From Roseiarcus sp963784805 (GTDB lineage: Bacteria > Pseudomonadota > Alphaproteobacteria > Rhizobiales > Beijerinckiaceae), in NCBI GenBank assembly GCA_963784805.1, contig CAWASR010000025.1:77933-141932 (forward strand): 64,000 nt of DNA, given 5' to 3'. A model generated the notes under the pieces. The model worked only from the letters and a program-made list of their open reading frames with translations, searched no databases and was not told where the DNA came from. This document shows, one piece after another, positions 53,625 to 63,048 of this stretch (its first letter is position 1; every line of letters starts with the position of its first letter). The position numbers and the translations under genes were made by a program.

Positions 53625-53963
53625 AAAAGTCTGACCAGGAAGTCGAATATATGAGGCGCTTCGGCCGGCATCGAGCGGCTTCATCTATTGCGCCATTTGA
53701 CGCGGAGACCCGCGAGGGCGCCGCGTCAGACGCACCCGGTCCTGGCGCCGCTGACGAAGCGCCGACCCGGCGAGCGTCGCGGCGCCGCGCGGGCGGCCCT
53801 GTCGCTTGAGGAGGGGCTCCCACGCGTCGCCGACTGGGGCCTTGGCGCTTCCGGAGCGCGATCCGTCTCCAACCTGGACCATCCGGATCGCTTCGGTCCA
53901 AGCCTGCAACGCCCGCCGCCGAACATGATCGGAGGCGGCGAAAGCTAACGGAATGGCATTGGG
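53625..53963. other. Intergenic stretch without a supported gene
   Basis: 339 bases. Frames on both strands are open but Arg/Pro/Ala-rich, with no domain and no good ribosome site. The stretch is strongly GC-rich. It separates the DUF4331 gene from a convergent small gene. Confidence 0.45.
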
Positions 53964-54299
53964 TTAGAGCGACATCATCTCTTTGACCAGGGCGCCCGCA
54001 TCGACCCAGTCGCCGCCGATGTTCACCTGGTCGAAGTATTCGTACCAGCCGATGCGCGCCGTGCCGTCGGCGACCTTATGCGTGCCGGTAATATCCTTCA
54101 TCTTCCAGACCGCGACATAGCGGTAATCGAGACGAGGAGCGGTGCTTCCGTCATTCATCGTGCAGCCAATGAGCTTCACGTCATCCGACATCAGCTCATT
54201 CAAGAGTTGGTCCACCTTCTTCATGAAAGCGGCGCGATCGTCGGGTCCGAGCCCTAGCCACGAGGCTCTGGCGTTCCAGAGTTCAACGTATAAGTACAT
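53964..54299 (-). CDS. DUF6616-like small protein
   Basis: The 111-residue soluble protein starts MYLYVELWNARASWLGLG and ends VDAGALVKEMMSL. Its pattern of WLxL-type opening, a helix with ERxxFxxK-like spacing and a YVAVWKM strand resembles the DUF6616 family, which I recall as small alpha/beta proteins of unknown role. The ATG at 54299 has no strong Shine-Dalgarno site. It is convergent with the DUF4331 gene and lies near tRNA-Lys. Confidence 0.65.
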   Translation of the reverse strand: MYLYVELWNARASWLGLGPDDRAAFMKKVDQLLNELMSDDVKLIGCTMNDGSTAPRLDYRYVAVWKMKDITGTHKVADGTARIGWYEYFDQVNIGGDWVDAGALVKEMMSL

Positions 54300-54461
54300 G
54301 TGCGCTGTCCTCTTTCCGCGTCGGGCGTTTGATTCGCGCGCATGCTGTCACCGGCCCCCGTCGACTGGTCCGCCTCGACAGCGTCCGTCTTTCGGTCTCG
54401 GCAGGCGACCATAACGACATCGCCAACGATCATCAAATCGCTGCTAAGCCGTTGATTTCAA

Positions 54462-54537
<76 letters not shown>

Positions 54538-54667
54538 ATCGAAATCGCCAGAGCCCTGGCGCTCAGGGAGGCCCCGCGAATTAGCAAAGGCGCAAAGCGC
54601 TGTCCAGCGCTAATCGGAACCAATTGCGCGCCGGCTCGCGACCCCCCGAAAGCTGGGCGCCGACGAC

Positions 54668-55687
54668 TCAATTCCTGGTCTTGTCGACGAGCTTGTTCTT
54701 GCCGATCCAGGGCATCATTGCGCGCAGTTTCTCGCCAACCTCTTCGATCGGATGGGCGTTGACGCGCGCGCGAGTCGCCTTGAACGAGGTTTGATTGACC
54801 TTGTTTTCCAGCATCCAGTCACGAGTGAACTTGCCGGACTGGATGTCCTCGAGCACCCGCTTCATCTCGGCCTTGGTTCCGGGCGTTATGATCCGCGGGC
54901 CAGAGACGTACTCGCCATATTCGGCGGTGTTGGAAATCGAATAATTCATGTTGGCGATGCCGCCTTCGTAAATCAGGTCGACAATCAGCTTCACCTCATG
55001 CAGGCACTCAAAATAGGCCATTTCCGGCGCATAACCGGCTTCGACCAAGGTTTCGTAGCCGGAGCGGATGAGTTCGACGAGGCCGCCGCATAGCACCACC
55101 TGTTCTCCGAACAGGTCGGTCTCGCACTCCTCGCGAAACGAGGTTTCGATGACGCCGGCGCGGCCGCCGCCGATCGCGGAGGCGTAGGACAGGCCGAGGT
55201 CATGCGCGTTGCCGCTCGCGTCCCGGTGGATGGCGATCAGGCAAGGCACCCCCGCGCCGCGCTTGTATTCCGAACGCACTGTATGGCCTGGACCCTTTGG
55301 GGCGACCATCAGCACGTCGAGATCCGCGCGTGGCTCGATCAGGTTGAAATGGATGTTCAGGCCGTGCGCGAACATCAGCGCTGCGCCTTGCTTCATGTGC
55401 GGCGCAAGTTCGCTGCGGTAGATATCGGCCTGCAGCTCGTCTGGCGTCAGCATCATGACGACGTCGGCCCATTTGGCGGCGCCGGCGACATCCGTCACCC
55501 TGATCCCTTCAGCTTCAGCCTTTTTCGCCGATGGCGACTCCGGCCGCAACGCGACCGCGACATCCTTAACGCCGCTGTCGCGCATGTTGAGCAGATGGGC
55601 GTGACCCTGGCTGCCAAAACCAACGACGGCCACCTTCTTACCCTTGATGAGATTGAGGTCGGAATCCCGATCGTAAAAGACACGCAT
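54668..55687 (-). CDS. ilvC: Ketol-acid reductoisomerase
   Basis: IlvC converts acetolactate and acetohydroxybutyrate to the dihydroxy acids of valine and isoleucine synthesis, with Mg2+ and NADPH. The 339 residues make it class I. The Rossmann motif KVAVVGFGSQGHAHLLN and the NADPH-selecting ALRPESPSAKKA are at the N-terminus. GHTVRSEYKRG, TDLFGEQVVLCGG and FECLHEVKLIVDLIYEGG build the metal site. AAGGAAG lies 5 bases before the ATG. Together with ilvE elsewhere in the window it serves branched-chain amino-acid synthesis. Confidence 0.97.
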   Translation of the reverse strand: MRVFYDRDSDLNLIKGKKVAVVGFGSQGHAHLLNMRDSGVKDVAVALRPESPSAKKAEAEGIRVTDVAGAAKWADVVMMLTPDELQADIYRSELAPHMKQGAALMFAHGLNIHFNLIEPRADLDVLMVAPKGPGHTVRSEYKRGAGVPCLIAIHRDASGNAHDLGLSYASAIGGGRAGVIETSFREECETDLFGEQVVLCGGLVELIRSGYETLVEAGYAPEMAYFECLHEVKLIVDLIYEGGIANMNYSISNTAEYGEYVSGPRIITPGTKAEMKRVLEDIQSGKFTRDWMLENKVNQTSFKATRARVNAHPIEEVGEKLRAMMPWIGKNKLVDKTRN

Positions 55688-56165
55688 GTTGCTTCCTTGA
55701 TCTTCCGGCCCAACACCGCGCGAAAAAAGAGCCTTACGCTCAAGCGGCGGCGCCGATGATCGGCGCTTTTAGTGAAAGCGGGTTGTCCGATCAAGCGCGC
55801 GAGTCGTTCGCGACGCACATCCGACCCAAGTCGCAAGGCGCTCACCCGGAATGGGGGGACTCTAGTGTTTCGAAGCGCTGGCCTGCCGTAGCAGCAATGG
55901 AATGGCATAAAGCGCATCGACTATCCATAATTATCAAATAAATGGCCAATATCCAAGCTTTATATAAAATATATTTTTCACCAGCTAATTACGGTACGGA
56001 ATAACAAATTCACTTGGCTTTAATAAATAGGTCATCTGATGCTAAACAAAGCGTCGCGTGAGCAATTTTATAAGGAATTGGATACGTCTAATTAACCGTA
56101 ATTTGACGATTGCCGGTTCTAAATCACGACGTATTGTCCGCCTGTACATAAGAGGCTGGGGTTTC
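55688..56165. other. AT-rich control region between ilvC and cpaB
   Basis: 478 bases between divergent genes. The right half (about 55920-56160) is very AT-rich and must hold the Tad operon promoter; no pilin-size reading is found. TTAACC at 56092-56097 could be a CtrA half-site. No single promoter can be assigned with confidence. Confidence 0.55.
55750..55770. promoter_or_regulatory. Strong stem-loop upstream of ilvC
   Basis: GCGCCGAT (55750-55757) and ATCGGCGC (55759-55766) form a strong stem, followed on the plus strand by TTTT. No plus-strand gene ends nearby, so a plus-strand terminator has no obvious gene to serve. On the minus strand it lies in the ilvC leader, about 63 bases before the ATG. 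Confidence 0.4.
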
Positions 56166-56975
56166 ATGAACCGAAGACTCGTTATAGTAGGAGCGATCGC
56201 GATATTCGCGTTCGGCACGACGTATGTCTTGATGACCAAAGGTCAGAGCGCGCGGCCGCTCCCTGTCGTCCAGTCGGCTCCCAAACTGGCCGTCGAGCAG
56301 GTGCTGGTGGCGAGTCAAGACATACCGATGGGAACCGTCGTCAACGGCTCATCGGTGAGTTGGCAGGCATGGCCGAAAACGGCGATCTCGGAGTTCATGA
56401 TCACAAAGTCGTCCCAGGGCGACCCCATGGCGGACGTCAAGGGGTCGATGACACGGGTCGCCTTCCTTCGTGGCGAACCGATCCGGCACGACAAGCTGGT
56501 CAAGGCCGGAGAGGGCGGGTTCATGTCGGCGATCTTGCCGAGCGGAATGCGGGCGGTGGCGATCAAGATCGACAATGGCGGCGATTCCTCGGCCGGAGGC
56601 TTCATCTTGCCTAACGACCGGGTCGACGTCGTTCGCCTGGCGCGCGACGACGAAGCGACCAAGGAACGCGGAGTTGAAGTCGTCAGGGCCGAAACGATTC
56701 TCACCAACGTGCGCGTCCTTGCGATCGGACAGAACGTAGAAGAGCAGAACGGCAAAAAGGTCGTCACAGGCGCGAATGCGACGCTGGAGTTGAACCCGGA
56801 CCAGGTCGATCTCATCATTCTGGCCCAACACTCCGGCAATTCAAATCTTCACCTCGCTCTTCGCAGTCTCGTCGACAGCGGAGGCCCGACCAAGACCGTG
56901 ATTGGGTCGAGCAGCGGAGGAAAAGGCGGTCTTACCGTCATTCGCTATGGCGCTGCTCAACAGGCCGTCCGGTGA
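56166..56975 (+). CDS. cpaB: Flp pilus assembly protein CpaB/RcpC
   Basis: The 269-residue protein has an N-terminal transmembrane anchor (RRLVIVGAIAIFAFGTTYVL), a SAF domain starting VEQVLVASQDIPMGTVVNG, and a RcpC/CpaB domain with GMRAVAIKIDNGG, GGFILPNDRVDVVRL and ANATLELNPDQVDLIILA. It helps the secretin channel work in Flp pilus export. The ATG 56166 follows the anchor pattern of the family; an upstream reading adds 36 residues of no character. It is first in the operon here. Confidence 0.93.
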   Translation: MNRRLVIVGAIAIFAFGTTYVLMTKGQSARPLPVVQSAPKLAVEQVLVASQDIPMGTVVNGSSVSWQAWPKTAISEFMITKSSQGDPMADVKGSMTRVAFLRGEPIRHDKLVKAGEGGFMSAILPSGMRAVAIKIDNGGDSSAGGFILPNDRVDVVRLARDDEATKERGVEVVRAETILTNVRVLAIGQNVEEQNGKKVVTGANATLELNPDQVDLIILAQHSGNSNLHLALRSLVDSGGPTKTVIGSSSGGKGGLTVIRYGAAQQAVR

Positions 56976-57021
56976 ACCGAATCTCATTCAAAACTCATTC
57001 AGCGAGAGCGAGGCTCGATCC

Positions 57022-58488
57022 ATGACCATTGCTCGGATCTTGTGGAAAAGCGCGGCGTTGGCCGGCGTCGCCTTGGCCGCCGCAACAGTCGGAATCGCCG
57101 CGACTCCGGTCGCCGCGAAAACCGGCGCGTCCCAAGCTATGACGGCGACTACGAGCGGAGTGGTCAAAAATTTGCAGATGGGTGTCGGCAAATCCACAAT
57201 CGTCGATTTGCCGGAGGAGGCTGCGGAAATTTACGTTGGCGACCCCAAGATCGCCAACGCGATCGTGCGCTCGGCCAAACGGATTTACGTGTCCGCGGTC
57301 GCCAACGGCCAGACGAGCATATTCGCGTTGGCCAAGGACGGCCGCAAAATCGCAATCATTGACGTGTCCGTCGGGCGTGACGTGGGAGAATTGTCCAGTC
57401 TTCTCAATGCCGCCATTCCTGGCAACGACATCCACGTTCGCACGGTCGCCGACTCAATCATTCTCACCGGATCGGTGGCGTCGGCCGGGGAAGCCCAGAA
57501 GGCGCTCGATATCGCATCGGGCTTTGTCAATCAGTCGTCGGGGTCGTTTTCCTTCGGAGCCGCCGGCATCACCGCCTCCAACACTTCCAACGGAAAAGTG
57601 ATCAATTCGCTGACGATCCGCGGGCTGGACCAAGTGAGCCTGCGGGTCACGATCGCCGAAATTCGTCGCGAGATCGTCAAGCAACTCGGCGTCAACATGA
57701 CCGGCAGCGGGCCGAACGGAAGTTTCACGCTCGACAATCCCTTCGCCGTCAACGGCGTCCTCGCCGCGTCCGAGGCGACATTGAACTGGGCCAAGGGGAA
57801 TCAGAGCCTCAGCGCGACCTTGCAGGCCTTCGAGCGAGAGGGCGTCGCTCATACTCTAGCGGAGCCGACGGTCACTGCAGTCTCGGGGGAAAGTGCGAAA
57901 TTCATGGCCGGCGGCACCATTCCCATCGCCACCAGCGAGTCCTGCACCACCGGAATCTGCCAAATCGGGTTCGTACAGCAGCCCTACGGCGTGACCTTGA
58001 ATTTTACCCCCGTCGTCCTCTCCGAAGGGCGCATTCAATTGCGAATCGCGACTGAAGTCACCGATATCGACGCTTCGACGCAGATTACGCTCCCCGGCGG
58101 CGTTACGATCCCCGGTTTCCGAACCCGAAACAATGTGACGACCGTCGAACTGCCTTCCGGCGGTTCGATCGCCTCGGCCGGCATGATCGGCACTCAGACC
58201 CAACAGGCGGTCAATGGGCTGCCCGGATTGATGAATATTCCGGTGCTCGGGGCCCTGTTCCGTTCGCATGACTATCAGCGCAATGAGACGGAGCTGCTGA
58301 TTGTCGTGACGCCCTACATCGTTCACGCGATCAACCCGAACCAAATCGTGCGGCCGGACCAGAATTTTCAAGAAGCCAGCGATCCCCAAGCTTGGTTTCT
58401 CGGTCGCGTCAACCGGATCTATTCGACTTCCGGCGCGCTCCAACCAATGCCGGGTTACAGCGGTGAAATTGGCTTCATTACACAATAG
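57022..58488 (+). CDS. cpaC: Flp pilus secretin CpaC/RcpA
   Basis: The 488-residue outer-membrane secretin has a signal peptide, an N-terminal pilus-assembly domain (STIVDLPEEAAEIYVGDPKIA) and a BON-like segment. The secretin domain follows with VSLRVTIAEIRREIVKQLG, AEPTVTAVSGESAKFMAGGTIP and GLPGLMNIPVLGALFRSHDY near the end. It forms the multimeric channel for the pilus. ATG 57022 follows the cpaB stop by 46 bases; GAGCGAGG is the ribosome site. Confidence 0.95.
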   Translation: MTIARILWKSAALAGVALAAATVGIAATPVAAKTGASQAMTATTSGVVKNLQMGVGKSTIVDLPEEAAEIYVGDPKIANAIVRSAKRIYVSAVANGQTSIFALAKDGRKIAIIDVSVGRDVGELSSLLNAAIPGNDIHVRTVADSIILTGSVASAGEAQKALDIASGFVNQSSGSFSFGAAGITASNTSNGKVINSLTIRGLDQVSLRVTIAEIRREIVKQLGVNMTGSGPNGSFTLDNPFAVNGVLAASEATLNWAKGNQSLSATLQAFEREGVAHTLAEPTVTAVSGESAKFMAGGTIPIATSESCTTGICQIGFVQQPYGVTLNFTPVVLSEGRIQLRIATEVTDIDASTQITLPGGVTIPGFRTRNNVTTVELPSGGSIASAGMIGTQTQQAVNGLPGLMNIPVLGALFRSHDYQRNETELLIVVTPYIVHAINPNQIVRPDQNFQEASDPQAWFLGRVNRIYSTSGALQPMPGYSGEIGFITQ

Positions 58489-58540
58489 CTCTGAAGAAAC
58501 TTGGTCACGATTAGGAACCTGAAAGAGAAAGACAGCACCA

Positions 58541-59269
58541 ATGGCCGCTCTTCCTGACCGCCCGCGAACGCTCCACACAAGCATTCTCGGTTTGGGCCTT
58601 GCCGCCGCCGCGGCGTGCGCCCTGACGGGTTGCGGGGTCGACTATGCTTCGTCCGACCCTGGTTTTCCCGGCGATTTCCAGGCGCGCCACCCGATCGTGC
58701 TCGCCTCCGCGCCGACGACCTTGGACGTCTACCCCGTCGGTGGCGCGCTCGACGCGCGATCCGTAGCGAACCTGCGCGCATTCGCTGACCGGTATCGACA
58801 CCTCGGGTCTGGGGAAATCATGATCTTTACACCGGGCCGGACCACGCCGACTGCGAAGGCGGTCTACGAAATTCGCAAGACCCTTGCGCGCGCCGGGCTT
58901 CGGGGCATGGTCGGCGTCGGCTCGTACGCTCCGCCCTATCTCGATCGCGAGGCCCCAATTCGTGTGGCGTTCACCGGCCTCAAGGCGGAAGTAACGACGC
59001 CCTGCGGGGTTTGGCCGGACGACCTTGCTTCGGGCTCGTCAGTGGCGGGATGGAAGAACGAACCATATGCAAATTACGGCTGCTCGACCCAGGCGATGTT
59101 GGCCGCCCAGGTCGATGACCCGCGCGACCTTGTTCAATCGCGGGCATTGGCTCCCTCCGATGTGGCCATGCGCACCAGGGCGATCGAGAACGTTCGCAAC
59201 GGCACTGATCCCGGCACAAAATGGGCGACCGGATTGACTCCAATTGGCACGGTCGGCGGGGGACAGTGA
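58541..59269 (+). CDS. cpaD: Flp pilus lipoprotein CpaD
   Basis: The 242-residue protein has a lipobox (CALTGCGVDY) marking a lipoprotein. The CpaD/RcpB core includes SVANLRAFADRYRHLGSGEIMI, PYANYGCSTQAMLAAQVDDPRDL and SDVAMRTRAIENVRNGTDP, typical of the family. It probably acts as the secretin pilotin. It is placed 52 bases after cpaC and 2 bases before cpaE. Confidence 0.93.
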   Translation: MAALPDRPRTLHTSILGLGLAAAAACALTGCGVDYASSDPGFPGDFQARHPIVLASAPTTLDVYPVGGALDARSVANLRAFADRYRHLGSGEIMIFTPGRTTPTAKAVYEIRKTLARAGLRGMVGVGSYAPPYLDREAPIRVAFTGLKAEVTTPCGVWPDDLASGSSVAGWKNEPYANYGCSTQAMLAAQVDDPRDLVQSRALAPSDVAMRTRAIENVRNGTDPGTKWATGLTPIGTVGGGQ

Positions 59270-59271
59270 AT

Positions 59272-60546
59272 ATGGGCAATGAAGACGACGGCCGCGCGAG
59301 CGGCGAAGGGCCGCGGGTGAATCGCGGCGCCATCCAGATCGATCCGGTGCCGCGAGTCTCGATCCAGGCGTTCTGCGAAACGCCCGAAATCGCGGCGCTG
59401 GTCAATACTGCGGTTGCAGATCGTCGCATGGCGAAAGCGCACGTCAAGCAGAATATGGGCGGCGCGGCCGCGGCGGTCGAAGCCTATAAGAATGCGCCGA
59501 CGCCGAATGTGATTGTCCTGGAGGCGCCGACCGGTCGAAATTCTCTGATAGAACAACTCGAAGAGCTTGCGCAATACTGTGATGCAGGGACCAAAGTCAT
59601 TGTCTTGGGTAAGACAAACGATATCCTTCTTTATCGTCAACTGATCGCGCACGGCGTCAGCGAGTACTTGGTTGCGCCTTTCGAGGTTGTGGATTTCGTC
59701 CATTCGGTATCGAATCTGTTCCGTACCCCGGGCGCCAAGCCCCTCGGCCGGATTATCGCCGTTGTCGGCGCCAAGGGGGGAGTCGGCGCTTCGACAATCG
59801 CGCACAACCTGGCTTGGTCACTGGCGTCCGTCACCGAGATGGCCACGATCATCGCCGATTTCGATCTCGCCTTCGGCACCGCGGGGCTCGACTACAATCA
59901 GGATCCGCCGCAAGGCGTCGCGGAAGCAGTGTTCGCGCCCGAGCGCGTCGACGCGACGCTTGTCGATCGGCTGCTGTCAAAATGTGGCGACAACTTGAGC
60001 TTGTTGGCTGCGCCGGCGACCCTCGATCGAGTCCTCGATTTTTCTGAGACATCCTTCAACTCCCTGGTCGACGCAATGCGGACCTCAACGCCCTGGATCG
60101 TGCTCGACTTGCCTCACGTTTGGTCTGGATGGGCGCGTCGGATGCTTGTAGCCGCCGACGAAGTGGTGGTGGTCGCAAGTCCGGACCTGGCGAATCTTCG
60201 CAACGCAAAAAACTTGATCGACAACATCAAGAGCGCTCGTCCGCACGACCATCCGCCGCGACTGGTTCTCAATGGGGTAGGGATGATGAAGCGGCCGGAA
60301 ATTGAGACGGCCGAATTCGCCAAGACTGTCGAAGTCGATGCGATCGCGGTTGTTCCCAACGACGCCAAATTGTTCGGTTCGGCTGCGAACAATGGTCAGA
60401 TGATCGCGGAAATCGAAGCGAACGGGAAGGTTGCGGAAATTTTCGCCAATCTCGCCGCGGTGGTCGCGGGCCGCGCCGAGTTGCGCAAGCCGAAGAAGGG
60501 CCTTCTGGACCCATTGATGGCGAAGTTCGCGCTCAAACGGGCGTGA
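59272..60546 (+). CDS. cpaE: Flp pilus ParA-like ATPase CpaE/TadZ
   Basis: The 424-residue protein has an N-terminal receiver-like domain lacking a clear phosphoacceptor (NVIVLEAPTGRNSLIEQLEEL). A MinD/ParA ATPase domain follows with a deviant P-loop (IAVVGAKGGVGASTIAHNLAWSL) in which the usual GKS/T Lys is replaced by Ala. CpaE/TadZ localises the pilus machine at the pole. ATG 59272 overlaps the end of cpaD closely; an in-frame GTG further upstream lies inside cpaD. Confidence 0.93.
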   Translation: MGNEDDGRASGEGPRVNRGAIQIDPVPRVSIQAFCETPEIAALVNTAVADRRMAKAHVKQNMGGAAAAVEAYKNAPTPNVIVLEAPTGRNSLIEQLEELAQYCDAGTKVIVLGKTNDILLYRQLIAHGVSEYLVAPFEVVDFVHSVSNLFRTPGAKPLGRIIAVVGAKGGVGASTIAHNLAWSLASVTEMATIIADFDLAFGTAGLDYNQDPPQGVAEAVFAPERVDATLVDRLLSKCGDNLSLLAAPATLDRVLDFSETSFNSLVDAMRTSTPWIVLDLPHVWSGWARRMLVAADEVVVVASPDLANLRNAKNLIDNIKSARPHDHPPRLVLNGVGMMKRPEIETAEFAKTVEVDAIAVVPNDAKLFGSAANNGQMIAEIEANGKVAEIFANLAAVVAGRAELRKPKKGLLDPLMAKFALKRA

Positions 60547-60609
60547 GCGGAATCGAAGCGCCTGGGGATTGCGCTAAACGGCTCGCACTGGCGAAGGGGA
60601 ATAGCATAG

Positions 60610-62028
60610 ATGTTCGGCAAACGCGCCAATCCGGGTCTCAGCGCCGAGCTCGCCCCGCCGCGCGTGGCCACGCAAAACGCGCTCGCTGAGCCGGTCAGCT
60701 CCCAAGCCCCCGCTGCACCGTCCTCTCAGACCGAACGAAAGTCCGAAACCTATTTTCAGACCAAATCCCTGATTTTCGGCGCATTGATCGAGGCGATTGA
60801 CCTCGGCGCCCTGTCCAAGCTCAACTCCGACAGCGCGCGCGATGAAATTCGAGATATCGTGCACGAGATCGTCACGATCAAGAATTTGGTGCTCTCGATC
60901 GCGGAACAGGAGGATCTGCTCGATGACATCTGCAACGACGTCCTAGGGTTCGGTCCGCTGGAACCGTTGCTTGCGCGCGATGACATTTCCGACATCATGG
61001 TCAATGGTCCCCTGCGCTGCTTCATCGAAGTCGGCGGCAAGATTCAGCTAACCAATGTCCGCTTTCGCGACGACGCCCAGCTGATGAACATTTGCCAGCG
61101 GATCGTGAGCCAGGTCGGCCGCCGCGTCGACGAAGCTTCGCCGATCTGCGACGCGCGTCTTCTTGACGGCTCGCGCGTCAACGTCATCGCTCCGCCTCTG
61201 GCCATCGACGGAGCGGCGCTGACGATACGAAAGTTCAAGAAGGACAAACTCACGCTTGACCAGTTGGTGCGCCTTGGCACGATCTCGCCGGCAGGGGCGG
61301 AGATTCTCAAGATCATCGGCCGCGTCCGCTGCAACGTGATCATTTCGGGTGGAACAGGCTCCGGCAAGACGACATTGCTGAATTGCATGACGAATTACAT
61401 CGACGGTGATGAGCGCGTCATTACGTGCGAGGACGCCGCCGAGCTGCAGCTTCAGCAGCCTCACGTGGTGCGGTTGGAGACGCGTCCGCCGAATCTAGAA
61501 GGCGCCGGTCAGATCACGATGCGAGATTTGGTGAAGAACTGCCTGCGTATGCGGCCTGAGCGGATCATAGTGGGCGAGGTGCGCGGACCGGAGGCGTTTG
61601 ATCTTCTGCAAGCGATGAACACCGGTCACGACGGTTCCATGGGCACGCTGCATGCAAACTCGCCCCGAGAGGCGCTCAGCCGAATCAAATCCATGATCAC
61701 GATGGGTGGCTATGCGCTGCCGCCGAAAACCATTCGCGAAATGATCACAACGTCGGTCGACGTCATTATTCAGGCGGCTCGTCTTCGCGACGGGTCGCGT
61801 CGGATCACGCACGTGACCGAAGTCATGGGAATGGAAGGCGACGTTGCTATTACCCAGGACTTGTTTGTGTATGATATCCTTGGCGAAGACGCCCAGGGCA
61901 AACTGAAAGGGCAGCACCGTTCAACCGGAATCGGGCGGCCGCGATTCTGGGACCGGGCGCGCATGTTCAGCGAAGAAAAACGTCTCGCCGCGGCTCTGGA
62001 CGCGTCCGAAATCCCCGGAGCGCTCTAG
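60610..62028 (+). CDS. cpaF: Flp pilus secretion ATPase CpaF/TadA
   Basis: The 472-residue hexameric GspE-type ATPase powers pilus assembly. Walker A is VIISGGTGSGKTTLLNCM, with the Asp box following in VITCEDAAELQLQQPHVVRL, the Walker B region ERIIVGEVRGPEAFDLLQAM, and the His box NTGHDGSMGTLHANSPREAL. The N-terminal helical domain contains DDICNDVLGFGPLEPLL and DDISDIMVNGP, typical for CpaF. It starts 63 bases after cpaE. Confidence 0.96.
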   Translation: MFGKRANPGLSAELAPPRVATQNALAEPVSSQAPAAPSSQTERKSETYFQTKSLIFGALIEAIDLGALSKLNSDSARDEIRDIVHEIVTIKNLVLSIAEQEDLLDDICNDVLGFGPLEPLLARDDISDIMVNGPLRCFIEVGGKIQLTNVRFRDDAQLMNICQRIVSQVGRRVDEASPICDARLLDGSRVNVIAPPLAIDGAALTIRKFKKDKLTLDQLVRLGTISPAGAEILKIIGRVRCNVIISGGTGSGKTTLLNCMTNYIDGDERVITCEDAAELQLQQPHVVRLETRPPNLEGAGQITMRDLVKNCLRMRPERIIVGEVRGPEAFDLLQAMNTGHDGSMGTLHANSPREALSRIKSMITMGGYALPPKTIREMITTSVDVIIQAARLRDGSRRITHVTEVMGMEGDVAITQDLFVYDILGEDAQGKLKGQHRSTGIGRPRFWDRARMFSEEKRLAAALDASEIPGAL

Positions 62029-62075
62029 TTTCGCCCTGAAAGCAGCTTGGATCGGTTGAGAAAGGCACGAATCGC

Positions 62076-63035
62076 ATGGTCAACCCGTTAGTCATCGCCG
62101 GATGCCTGGCGGTCGGATTCGGCAGCCTGGCGTTCGGGTTTCTCACCGGGGACTCTCGCGCCGACAAGCGTCGCGCGGCAGTCGCATCGAACGCGGCCAA
62201 GTCGTCCGACGCTTCCGCTCAGGCCGACCGGGCCGCGCGCAAGAAGCAGATCGCGGACGGTCTTCGCGGCTTGGAGAAGAAGGGTCAAAAGCGGTTCAAC
62301 CTGCAAACCAGGATCGAACAAGCCGGGCTCGCGATCACGCGCCAGCAATATCTCGTTGGAAGCATCGTCCTCGGGCTGGCGCTCGGCGCCGCCACTTACC
62401 TGAAATCGGGTAGCGCCTTGCTGGCGTCGTTGATTTTTGTGATCGGCACGATCGGATTCCCGCAATTGGTCCTCGCACGACTTCGCGTTCGCCAAATCAA
62501 CAAATTCATCGCGAACTTTCCCAACGCGATCGACGTGATCGTCCGCGGCATCAGGGCGGGCCTTCCGCTCGGCGACACAATCCGGATCGCAGCGAACGAA
62601 AGCATCGAGCCGGTCAAGTCCGAGTTCCGGAAGGTTGTCGAGGCGATGTCGCTTGGGTTGACCCTGCCCGAGGCTGTCGAACGGATGGCTCAACGGGTTC
62701 CCATCACCGAGACCAACTTTTTTTCGATCGTGATCGCGATCCAGGGGAAGGCCGGAGGCAACCTCTCCGAGGCTATCGGAAATCTTTCGCGGGTTTTGCG
62801 CGAGCGCAAGAAAATGAAGGGAAAGATCAGCGCCATGTCTATGGAGGCGAAAGCCTCGGCGGTGATCATTGGCGCGGTCCCGTTTCTGGTGGTCGGCGCG
62901 CTCTATTTTTCATCCCCGCATTACGTGTCGCTGCTGTGGACGACCAGTCACGGACGAATGATTTCCGCGATCGCAGTATGCTGGATGGGCGTCGGGGTCG
63001 CGATGATGAAAAAAATGATCACCTTCGACTTCTAA
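62076..63035 (+). CDS. tadB: Flp pilus inner-membrane protein TadB
   Basis: The 319-residue GspF-type protein has an N-terminal helix (VIAGCLAVGFGSLAFGFLT), two mid-sequence helices, and the T2SSF domain with ANFPNAIDVIVRGIRAGLPL, VEAMSLGLTLPEAVERMAQ and FFSIVIAIQGKAGGNLSEAI. Two more helices end it. With TadC it forms the platform on which the CpaF ATPase works. It starts 47 bases after cpaF. Confidence 0.95.
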   Translation: MVNPLVIAGCLAVGFGSLAFGFLTGDSRADKRRAAVASNAAKSSDASAQADRAARKKQIADGLRGLEKKGQKRFNLQTRIEQAGLAITRQQYLVGSIVLGLALGAATYLKSGSALLASLIFVIGTIGFPQLVLARLRVRQINKFIANFPNAIDVIVRGIRAGLPLGDTIRIAANESIEPVKSEFRKVVEAMSLGLTLPEAVERMAQRVPITETNFFSIVIAIQGKAGGNLSEAIGNLSRVLRERKKMKGKISAMSMEAKASAVIIGAVPFLVVGALYFSSPHYVSLLWTTSHGRMISAIAVCWMGVGVAMMKKMITFDF

Positions 63036-63048
63036 CCGAGCGCCCGCC

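Noticed and set aside
53688..53948. 86-codon plus-strand frame after DUF4331
   Set aside because: Arg/Pro-rich product, no ribosome site, and other frames equally open.
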